DNA of 64,000 bases from Streptomyces sp. AP-93. Its GTDB lineage: Bacteria > Actinomycetota > Actinomycetes > Streptomycetales > Streptomycetaceae. The notes beneath the pieces are model-generated. The model saw only the letters and a list, made by a program, of their open reading frames with translations. It was not told the origin of the DNA and did no database searches. The DNA lies in the NCBI RefSeq assembly GCF_022808175.1, contig NZ_JALGBX010000017.1, forward strand, positions 62,001 to 126,000. Direction: 5' to 3'. The position numbers and the translations under genes are program-made. Below, piece after piece: positions 8,535-17,709 of the stretch; position 1 is the first letter of the stretch; each line of letters starts with the position of its first letter.

Positions 8535-8540
8535 AGCCTA
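8535..8540 (-). promoter_or_regulatory. Candidate -10 (TAGGCT) for a leaderless transcript of the isomerase gene
   Basis: TAGGCT on the minus strand, 7 bases before ATG 8527, with no Shine-Dalgarno in between. Confidence 0.4.
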
Positions 8541-8597
8541 GTGGTGGCAGGGCCTCCGCCACACGATCGGGTGAAGCGGTCGGCGTAGTGCCGAAAA

Positions 8598-8613
8598 TCG
8601 AATGCACGTGCTA
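8598..8613 (+). promoter_or_regulatory. Degenerate LexA-like site in the uvrA promoter region
   Basis: TCGAAT-GCAC-GTGCTA partly matches the actinobacterial SOS box TCGAAC-N4-GTTCGA (9 of 12 specified bases) and abuts TATACG, a possible -10. It lies about 105 bases upstream of uvrA. Tentative. Confidence 0.3.
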
Positions 8614-8715
8614 TACGCTCGGAGTCCAGTCTTCCCACTCCACCGCAGAGGCGCCCCCCAATACCCTGGGACGGGGGCCAGTGCCCCCGCTCTCTCAAGA
8701 AAGGTGCGGACCGGC

Positions 8716-11673
<2,958 letters not shown>

Positions 11674-11719
11674 CCCTCCGGGGGTGGGTGCGGGTCCGTT
11701 GCCGGGTGCGGGTGCCGCT

Positions 11720-11905
11720 GCGCGGGGCCTTTCCCACCCCGCCCCTTCCCGAAACCGGGCTCTGCCCGGACCCGGTCCTCAAACGCCGGACGGGCTGAAA
11801 TTGCGCTGTGCGCAATTTCAGCCTCGCCGGCGTTTGAGGCGCGGGGTCTGGGGCGGAGCCCCAGGGAACGGTGGAAGGGTGGGTAGGGGACAAGCCCCGC
11901 GAAGC
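11720..11905. repeat. Streptomyces-type GC-rich intergenic repeat, copy A
   Basis: Order of blocks: CCACCCCGCCCCTTCCCG, a GGGCTCTGCCCGG hairpin, CTCAAACGCCGG, an AT-richer hairpin (GAAATTGCG / CGCAATTTC), CGCCGGCGTTTGAG, GGGGCGGAGCCCC, then GGGTAGGGGACAAG. Blocks are shared with copies at 17540-17665 and 32875-33065. The imperfect long palindrome around CAAACGCCGG/CCGGCGTTTG suggests a terminator-like or REP-like role. Confidence 0.75.
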
Positions 11906-11913
11906 GGGACCGG

Positions 11914-12564
11914 CTACGCGGCTACGCCGATGGCGTGGCCTGTCGTCGACGGGTCGGACAGGGTGGTCAGGAGGGCGTCGGCGACGTCCGCCCGGCCGAT
12001 CACCTTGCCGCCGGGAACGTTGGCGTCGACCGCCCGCCGGTACGTCCCCGTGAACGGCCGGTTCAGCAGCCTCGGCGGCCGGATCACCGTCCACTGCGTA
12101 CGGCTGGCGGCGATCGCCTCCTCCATGACCGCGAGGTCCGCGTAAAGGTCCCGCAGGGCCCTGCGCAGGATCGGGTAGACCACCACCCGGACGAGCGCGC
12201 CGTCCTCCGGCCCGTCCGGGGCCACCGGCGCCGCACTGACCGCCGACAGGCGGCTCACCCCGGCCCGGTCCATCGCGGAGACGATCGACCGCAGGGCCGG
12301 GCCCGCGATCGGGGTGAGCCTGGCCTGCTTGTTGCTCGCCGCGCCGAGCGCGGAGACCACCGCCTCCTGCCCCTCCAGTACCGACAGGAGCGCGTCCTCG
12401 TCGGACAGGTCCCGCACCACCGCGACCCGCAGCCGTTCGTGCGCCGGAACGTCCAGCCGCGCCGGGTCGCGGACGACCGCCGTCACCTGGTGACCTGCTT
12501 CGAGTGCCTGCCGGACCACCTCGTGGCCGACCCCGCCCGTGGCTCCGAACACCGTGAGTTTCAT
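11914..12564 (-). CDS. NAD(P)-binding oxidoreductase of the atypical SDR (NmrA/YwnB-like) type
   Basis: A protein of 216 residues beginning with MKLTVFGATGGVGHEVVRQA, the Rossmann glycine motif GxTGxxG of atypical short-chain dehydrogenases. No classical YxxxK pair is evident, so it may be a redox sensor or an epimerase/reductase-like protein such as those annotated NAD(P)H-binding. Diverges from the TetR gene across a 115-bp region with palindromes that contain the TetR start, so it is the likely regulated target. Confidence 0.82.
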   Translation of the reverse strand: MKLTVFGATGGVGHEVVRQALEAGHQVTAVVRDPARLDVPAHERLRVAVVRDLSDEDALLSVLEGQEAVVSALGAASNKQARLTPIAGPALRSIVSAMDRAGVSRLSAVSAAPVAPDGPEDGALVRVVVYPILRRALRDLYADLAVMEEAIAASRTQWTVIRPPRLLNRPFTGTYRRAVDANVPGGKVIGRADVADALLTTLSDPSTTGHAIGVAA

Positions 12565-12639
12565 GTGGCTGTGCTCCCGTATTCATGTGACGCATGACGT
12601 ATGGCGCATGACGTGTGGTGCATGACCGAAACGAGGTGG

Positions 12640-12688
12640 GTGAGTGCTCACTCACCCCCGCTTCCGCTATGGTGAGTGAATGCTCACC
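12640..12688. promoter_or_regulatory. Paired TetR-type operator candidates between divergent genes
   Basis: Two related near-palindromes: GTGAGTGCTCACTCAC (12640-12655) and GGTGAGTGAATGCTCACC (12671-12688). The second overlaps the ATG of the TetR gene (12680). TATGGT (12668-12673) lies 6 bases before that ATG and could be a -10 for a leaderless mRNA, which the operator would cover. Confidence 0.55.
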
Positions 12689-13285
12689 CCAAAGTCAAGC
12701 CGGTCCACTCCGGAACGCCTGCTCGATGCCGCCGAGACCCTGATGCGCACCACCGGCCTGGCCAACGCCACCACGAAGGCCATCGCCCGGGAGGCGGGCT
12801 GCTCGGAGGCCGCGCTCTACAAGTACTTCGCGAACAAGGAAGAGCTGTTCGTCCGCGTGCTGATGGAGCGCCGCCCCAACGCCGGCGCGATGATGGCGGC
12901 GCTGACCGGCGACCCGGGGGAGCAGCCGGTCGAGGAGCGGCTGACGGAGATCGCCCGGTACGCCTCGCTCTTCTACGCCGAAGCGATGCCCATGTCCGCC
13001 TCGCTCTTCGCCGATCCCGTCCTGCTCACCCGCCACCGCGAAGGCGTACGGAGCATCGGCGCGGGTCCGCACGTGGTGCTGGAGGCCCTCACCGGTCATC
13101 TGTTCCGCGAGCTCGAACGCGGCAGGCTGCGCCCCGACGCCGACCCGGCCGCCGCCGCCGCGCTGCTGCTGGGCGCCTGCTTCCAGCGGGCCTTCTTCCT
13201 GCACTTCTCCGGGCCCGACACGATCGCGCCGGTCGAGGAGTTCGCCCCTGCGGTGGCCGCTACGGTGTGGGCCGCGCTCCGCTGA
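12680..13285 (+). CDS. TetR family transcriptional regulator
   Basis: A protein of 201 residues. The N-terminal HTH spans about residues 12-58: RLLDAAETLMRTTGLANATT, then TKAIAREAGCSEAALYKYFANKEELF, the typical recognition helix and following turn of TetR repressors. The C-terminal ligand domain is Ala-rich and unassigned. Divergent from the NAD(P)-binding gene, with a palindrome at its own start, so autoregulation and control of the neighbour are likely. The last 26 bases overlap the convergent PfkB gene. Confidence 0.9.
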   Translation: MLTPKSSRSTPERLLDAAETLMRTTGLANATTKAIAREAGCSEAALYKYFANKEELFVRVLMERRPNAGAMMAALTGDPGEQPVEERLTEIARYASLFYAEAMPMSASLFADPVLLTRHREGVRSIGAGPHVVLEALTGHLFRELERGRLRPDADPAAAAALLLGACFQRAFFLHFSGPDTIAPVEEFAPAVAATVWAALR

Positions 13286-14159
13286 GCTCGCGGGCGTACG
13301 GAGGCTCCGCGCCCGCCCGGGTACAGGTCAGCGCGGCCGCCGCGGCGGCGTACGAGAGCACCTCGGGCCAGTCCACCGGGCCCGGGCCCCCCGCGCCGCC
13401 CGCGAGCCGGTGCAGCAGGGCTGCGTTCACGGTGTCGCCCGCGCCGATGGTGTCCACCACCGCGACCCGGCGTGCGGGCACCGAGTGCTCCGCTCCCTCC
13501 CGCGTCCACACCGTCAGGCCGCCGGAGCCCCGGGTGAGCACCACCGCCGAGGGTCCCGCCGCCAGCCAGTCACCGGCGCGGCCGCCCAGCCACGCCGCGT
13601 CCTCCTCCGACAGCTTGAGCACGCCGACGTGCGGCAGCCAGGACAGGAAGCGGGCCCGGTAGGCCGCCGGGTCGGCGATCAGCGCCGGACGGATGTTGGG
13701 GTCGAGCAGCGTCAGCAGCCCGCGCCCGGACTCCCGGCGCAGCAGGGTCTCGTAGGCACTGGCCCCCGGCTCCAGCACCAGCGAACAGGTGCCGAGCGCG
13801 AGGGCCCGTACCCCCTCGGGGAGCGCGGGCGGCAGCCGGAACAGCCGGTCGGCCGTGCCCTCGACGTAGAAGCCGTACGCCGCCGAGCCGTCCGGGGCCA
13901 GCGAGGGCACGGCCAGCGTGGTCGGCTCCGGTCCGCGCTGGACCAGGGAGAGGTCCACCCCGGCCGCGCGCAGCCCCTCGAGCAGCGAGGCGCCGAAGCC
14001 GTCCGTCGAGATCCGGGAACAGAAGGCGGTCCGCACGCCGAGCCGGCCCAGCGCGAGCGCGGTGTTGTACGGTCCGCCGCCCGGCCGCGGCAGCAGGGCC
14101 CCCGGCGGCTGCGCGACGGGCACCAGGTCGATCAGGGCTTCTCCACCGACGACGATCAC
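13260..14159 (-). CDS. PfkB/ribokinase family carbohydrate kinase
   Basis: A protein of 299 residues. The N-terminal GGEALIDLVP, the substrate-site GGGPYNTALALGRLGV, and the C-terminal DTIGAGDTVNAALLHRL with the catalytic Asp and anion hole place it in the PfkB family (fructokinase or ribokinase-like). GTG 14159 is chosen because the conserved VIVVGGEALIDL starts here. No Shine-Dalgarno precedes it, but TACCTT about 8 bases upstream may be a -10. Sugar specificity cannot be read from sequence. It converges on and overlaps the TetR gene. Confidence 0.88.
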   Translation of the reverse strand: MIVVGGEALIDLVPVAQPPGALLPRPGGGPYNTALALGRLGVRTAFCSRISTDGFGASLLEGLRAAGVDLSLVQRGPEPTTLAVPSLAPDGSAAYGFYVEGTADRLFRLPPALPEGVRALALGTCSLVLEPGASAYETLLRRESGRGLLTLLDPNIRPALIADPAAYRARFLSWLPHVGVLKLSEEDAAWLGGRAGDWLAAGPSAVVLTRGSGGLTVWTREGAEHSVPARRVAVVDTIGAGDTVNAALLHRLAGGAGGPGPVDWPEVLSYAAAAAALTCTRAGAEPPYARELSGARPTP

Positions 14160-14273
14160 GCGGGGGAAGGTATCCCATCGGGCGCGGGTATCGTCGGGTG
14201 GGCCCGCCCGGGCCCGGCCAGGCCGATCCCGGCCCGGCCTGATCCTCAACCCACCGCACTCCGGGAGAACCGC

Positions 14274-14711
14274 ATGTCCGCCTCGCAGTCCGCCGCCCGC
14301 CGTACCGTCCTCAAGGGCGCCGCCGCGATCGTCGGAGCCGTCGGCGGCGGTGCTGCGCTCACGGCCTGCTCCACCGAGACCAACAGCGGCTACGGCTCCC
14401 CGGCGGTCCCCGCCGAGCCCGTCGAGCTGGGTGCGGCGGCGGAGGTGCCGGTCGGCGGCGCGAAGCTGTTCCGGGAGCAGAAGCTCGTGGTCAGCTGCGC
14501 GGAGGCGGGCCAGTACAAGGCCTTCAGCGCCAAGTGCACCCACTCCGGCTGCGTCCTGGACAAGCTCATCGAGGGTGGGGGCGTGGGCAACTGCCCCTGC
14601 CACGGCAGCCGCTTCGACGTGACCACGGGCAAGGTGCTGCGCGGCCCGGCCACCGACCCGCTGCCGGAGGTCCCGGTGAAGGTCGAGGGCGGCAAGCTCG
14701 TCGCGGGCTGA
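14274..14711 (+). CDS. Rieske [2Fe-2S] lipoprotein
   Basis: A protein of 145 residues. A twin-Arg stretch (ARRTVLKGAAA) leads into a lipobox LTAC, so export by Tat and lipid anchoring are predicted. C88-T-H90-S-G-C93 and the later NCPCHGSRFD supply the two Cys and two His of a Rieske cluster and a disulfide. Small secreted Rieske lipoproteins of this kind are common in Streptomyces; the redox partner is unknown. GGGAG lies a few bases before ATG 14274. Divergent from the PfkB gene. Confidence 0.9.
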   Translation: MSASQSAARRTVLKGAAAIVGAVGGGAALTACSTETNSGYGSPAVPAEPVELGAAAEVPVGGAKLFREQKLVVSCAEAGQYKAFSAKCTHSGCVLDKLIEGGGVGNCPCHGSRFDVTTGKVLRGPATDPLPEVPVKVEGGKLVAG

Positions 14712-14741
14712 CCGGCGCCGCGGCCACCGGCCGCCGCCCAC

Positions 14742-15800
14742 TCATTCCCAGTCCCACCCGATCCCCAGGATCCCGCGCCGCACCCCCTGCTCCACCAGGT
14801 GCACGGCCCGGTGCGGCCCGCTCGGGTTCAGGTCCGCGAGCCGCCCGCGCGGCGCGCCCGGCCCGCTGCGCGTGAAGCGGCGCCAGCGCACCGGCAGCGC
14901 GGCCTCGTCGAAGCGGACCTGGAGCACGTACTGCCCGCCGGTGTAGCTGAAGCCCCGCACGTACTCGCTGCTGCGGCCCGCGGTGCCGTCCTCGAAGCCG
15001 TAGCCGAAGACGTAGGTGTCCCCGGCGCGCAGCCGGGCGTCGAAGAGCAGCTCGGCGACGACCAGCTCCGCTTCGGGGTGGCGGCGGATCCGCCCGGTCC
15101 GGCAGTTCTCGTCGGCCCGGACCCGGATCCGCTCCGGATCGCAGCCGGGGTCGCCGTGGTGGACCGCGATGTACCGGTCGACCCCGTCGCGGTGGGCCCG
15201 TACGACGTGCTGCGATTCGCGGCCGAGCAGCTCCCCGGCGGGACCGATCCGCACCCGCTCGTGGTGGCCGACCGTGTGCAGGCCGCCGTCGGCGGGCAGT
15301 TCCATGCCGGCCAGCAGCTCCTCCACGACCGCGCCCACGCTGAACAGCGCCCGGTACGAACGCGAGGGCGGCCGGGCCGCGGCGGGCGCGGCCGGATCCG
15401 GCGCGGCCAGCAGCCGCAGCAGGGCGCCCTCGGGCAGTTCCAGGATCTGCTCCAGGGCCCGTACGGCCTTCAGGGACTCGGGGCGGCCCGGCCGCCGGGC
15501 GCCCTGCTGCCAGTAACTGAGGCTGGTCACCCCGAGCTTGATGCCGCGGGCGGCGAGCCGGTGCTGCACCCGGTGCAGGGGCAGGCCGCGGGAGGTGAGG
15601 GCGGCGCGGAGCGCGAGGTGGAAGGGGCCGACGCGCAGCAGGTGCGGCAGCTCCCGGGCGCTCTCCGAGCGGGTGCGGTCCGAGCGGGCGCGGTCCGAAG
15701 GGGAGCGGTCCGAAGGGGAGCGGTCCGGAGGGAAGCCGTCCCGAGGGGCGCTGTCCGGAGGGGCGCTGTCCGGGAAGGTGCCGTTCGCGCTCGACCGCAT
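14742..15800 (-). CDS. Conserved hypothetical protein with XRE-like helix-turn-helix segment
   Basis: A protein of 352 residues. Residues about 8-50 are eight imperfect pentapeptides (PDSAP, PDRSP, SDRSP, SDRAR) encoded by 15-bp tandem repeats. Residues about 60-110 resemble a helix-turn-helix: LRAALTSRGLPLHRVQHRLAARG, then TSLSYWQQGARRPGRPESLKAV. The remainder is a mixed alpha/beta domain without recognised motif. The start has AGGAGGAG 6 bases upstream. A perfect palindrome GTGAACGTTCAC lies 14 bases upstream of the start and could be its own operator. Regulatory role inferred. Confidence 0.7.
   Translation of the reverse strand: MRSSANGTFPDSAPPDSAPRDGFPPDRSPSDRSPSDRARSDRTRSESARELPHLLRVGPFHLALRAALTSRGLPLHRVQHRLAARGIKLGVTSLSYWQQGARRPGRPESLKAVRALEQILELPEGALLRLLAAPDPAAPAAARPPSRSYRALFSVGAVVEELLAGMELPADGGLHTVGHHERVRIGPAGELLGRESQHVVRAHRDGVDRYIAVHHGDPGCDPERIRVRADENCRTGRIRRHPEAELVVAELLFDARLRAGDTYVFGYGFEDGTAGRSSEYVRGFSYTGGQYVLQVRFDEAALPVRWRRFTRSGPGAPRGRLADLNPSGPHRAVHLVEQGVRRGILGIGWDWE
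15661..15776. repeat. 15-bp tandem repeats inside the HTH-protein gene
   Basis: About eight units related to GGTCCGAAGGGGAGC, each coding one pentapeptide on the minus strand. In-frame length change is possible without loss of the gene. Confidence 0.8.
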
Positions 15801-15813
15801 GGCGGCTCCTCCT

Positions 15814-15825
15814 GTGAACGTTCAC
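15814..15825. promoter_or_regulatory. Perfect palindrome GTGAACGTTCAC
   Basis: 12-bp palindrome just upstream of the minus-strand HTH gene. The half-site GTTCACA occurs again at 15897 and 15917, nearer to the divergent protease gene. Candidate operator for the HTH protein. Confidence 0.45.
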
Positions 15826-16040
15826 GCGACGGGGTGCGGGCGGTCCGGCGGGTGACGCCCGGGGTCCCGGTGGGTCCAGGTGGGGTGACGGCGGACGTTC
15901 ACACTCTGGCCCCACCGTTCACACCGCGATGTCACGCCGTATTGAAGCGTGTTGACCTGTTCCCGACAACACCCTGATGCTCCTCCACAGCGTCCGGACG
16001 CGCTCCTCCACCCCCCACTCCCCCCATAGGGAGGAACGCG

Positions 16041-16682
16041 ATGCGCCACAGAAACCAGCGGCTCACCCTCGCCGCCGTCATCACCGCCCTGCTCCTCGCC
16101 CTGCCCACCGCTGCCGCCACCGCCGCCGATGCCGCCGCCGGTACGGGCACCACGACCGCCGCCCCCGACATGGCCGCCGTACCCGGCGAGAGCTCGGCCC
16201 TGGCGTCCAAGCGGCTGAACATCACCATGCAGGCCCAGCAGAAGACCAACTGGTGCTGGGCCGCCGGCGGCAACACCATCGCCACCTGGTTCGGCCGCAG
16301 CTACACCCAGAACCAGTTCTGCAACGCGGCCTTCAACCGGCAGCAGGGCTACGACTGCCCCAACAACCAGGCCACCCTCGGCAATGTGCAGACCGCCCTG
16401 CGCTGGGCCGGCATCAACTCCGGCTCCTACGTGAACGGCTGGCTCCAGTACTCCACCGTGCAGACCGAGATCAACGCCAACCGCCCGGTCGAGACCCGCA
16501 TCCAGTGGTCCAACGGCGGTGGCCACATGCACGTGATCTACGGCTACGACACCGCGAACAGCTGGGTGTACTGGGGAGACCCGTGGCCCTCCAGCGACCG
16601 CTACAACTGGGCCTCCCACGCCTGGTACGTGGACAACAGCACCTTCTCCTGGACCCACTCGCTCTACCGGATCGGGGCGTGA
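16041..16682 (+). CDS. Secreted papain-like (C39-type) cysteine protease
   Basis: A protein of 213 residues with a signal peptide ending near residue 30 (LLLALPTAAATAADA). The motif QKTNWCWAAGGNTIATWFG places catalytic Cys at residue 72, and GGGHMHVIYGYD supplies a His near 162-164. The layout is that of the papain-like/C39_2 peptidase family of secreted bacterial proteases. GGGAGGAA precedes ATG. The next gene begins 4 bases after its stop and codes for a membrane-anchored exported protein, so the two probably work together outside the cell. Confidence 0.85.
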   Translation: MRHRNQRLTLAAVITALLLALPTAAATAADAAAGTGTTTAAPDMAAVPGESSALASKRLNITMQAQQKTNWCWAAGGNTIATWFGRSYTQNQFCNAAFNRQQGYDCPNNQATLGNVQTALRWAGINSGSYVNGWLQYSTVQTEINANRPVETRIQWSNGGGHMHVIYGYDTANSWVYWGDPWPSSDRYNWASHAWYVDNSTFSWTHSLYRIGA

Positions 16683-16715
16683 CCTCATGAATCCCCGTGA
16701 CCTCATGAATCCCCG
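16680..16715. repeat. Perfect 18-bp tandem duplication at a gene start
   Basis: TGACCTCATGAATCCCCG occurs twice head to tail. The first copy contains the protease stop codon and the ATG of the next gene; the second gives another in-frame ATG six codons later. Confidence 0.9.
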
Positions 16716-17499
16716 CCTCGCCGCCGCGGCCGTCGCCGCGGCCGCCGTACTGGCCCTGGCCCCCACCCAGGCGTCCGCGGCGCCCGTTCCGCAGCCCCAG
16801 AACGCCACCGCCGAGAACCTGGCCGCCGCGGGACGAAGGGCGGCGGCCCCCGACACCCTCGCCACCCTGTCCCGCTTCTTCGCCCGGGAGGGCAAGGTCT
16901 CCCTCGCCGCCGCGCAGCCCCGCATCGAGGGCGAGACGGTTCCCGTGCACCACCTCTCGCCGGAGTTCGTCGCAGGGAAGGCGGGCGCGAGCGTGGCCCG
17001 GCTGGAGTTCCTCGCCAGCAAGGCCGTCTCCTCGGACGGACAGCAGGCCGCCCTGTGGACCGCGCGGACCGAAGCGGGCTGGCAGGTGGTGAACATCGCC
17101 ACCGGCGACGACGAGTTCCGCTACGCACGGCTCGGCGCGGCGAAACTCCCCGGCGGGACCGTGTTCCGCGAACCGCAGATCGACGCCTGGTACGTGGCCG
17201 GCGGCGAGCGGGTGCTGCCGCTGGATCCTGACGCCATCGACGCCGTGGGCGAGCGGGGCATGAGCATCGCCGCCTACCGGGCACGGGTCGTGAAGGCGTA
17301 CGGGGACAAGCTCCCCGGGTCCGCCTACGCCAAGTCCGGAAAGGCCGGCGGCTTCGCCCCCACGGAAGCCGCGGCCGGGTCCGGCGGTACGCGAGGACTG
17401 CCGGTCGGCGCCGGGGCCGCGGCCCTGGCTCTGGCCCTGGGCGCGGCCGGCGCGGTGGCCGCGCGCCGGTCCCGGCGGCAGCGGGTGGTGCGGGCGTAG
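16687..17499 (+). CDS. Exported hypothetical protein with C-terminal membrane anchor
   Basis: A protein of 270 residues (264 from the second ATG). Signal peptide at about residues 8-32 (AAVAAAAVLALAPTQASA), a globular middle without recognised family, and a C-terminal hydrophobic stretch (about 238-258) followed by an Arg-rich tail RRSRRQR, like sortase substrates but with no LPxTG. It would stay in the membrane facing outward. Four bases downstream of the C39-like protease and possibly its partner, anchor or inhibitor; this is inference from position only. Confidence 0.7.
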   Translation: MNPRDLMNPRLAAAAVAAAAVLALAPTQASAAPVPQPQNATAENLAAAGRRAAAPDTLATLSRFFAREGKVSLAAAQPRIEGETVPVHHLSPEFVAGKAGASVARLEFLASKAVSSDGQQAALWTARTEAGWQVVNIATGDDEFRYARLGAAKLPGGTVFREPQIDAWYVAGGERVLPLDPDAIDAVGERGMSIAAYRARVVKAYGDKLPGSAYAKSGKAGGFAPTEAAAGSGGTRGLPVGAGAAALALALGAAGAVAARRSRRQRVVRA

Positions 17500-17539
17500 C
17501 CACCCGAGGGGCCCGGCCGCCTGCCAGGCGGCCGGGCCC

Positions 17540-17665
17540 TGCGGGGCATGTCCCCTACCCGCCCTTCCACCATCCCCCAGACTCCGTCCGGGGGGACCCC
17601 CAGCTGGGGCTCCGCCCCAGACCCCGCGCCTCAAACGCCGGCGGGGCTGGATTTCAGGCCCTGCG
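17540..17665. repeat. GC-rich intergenic repeat, copy B
   Basis: Shares GTCCCCTACCCGCCCTTCC, GGGCTCCGCCCC, CGCCTCAAACGCCGG and a short AT-richer tail with the other two copies. It reads in the opposite direction and lacks the outer arm. Confidence 0.7.
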
Positions 17666-17695
17666 GGGCTGAGGCCCGCTTGTCGGCGGGCGACA

Positions 17696-17701
17696 GTAGG
17701 G
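17696..17701 (+). promoter_or_regulatory. Candidate -10 (TAGGGT) for uvrC, leaderless
   Basis: TAGGGT lies 8 bases before ATG 17710 with no Shine-Dalgarno between, fitting a transcript that starts at or next to the start codon. Confidence 0.4.
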
Positions 17702-17709
17702 TGGTTGGC

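Noticed and set aside
8602..8715. Longer uvrA start
   Set aside because: The extension is Pro/Arg-rich, covers the likely promoter and lacks family similarity; GTG 8716 starts the conserved sequence.
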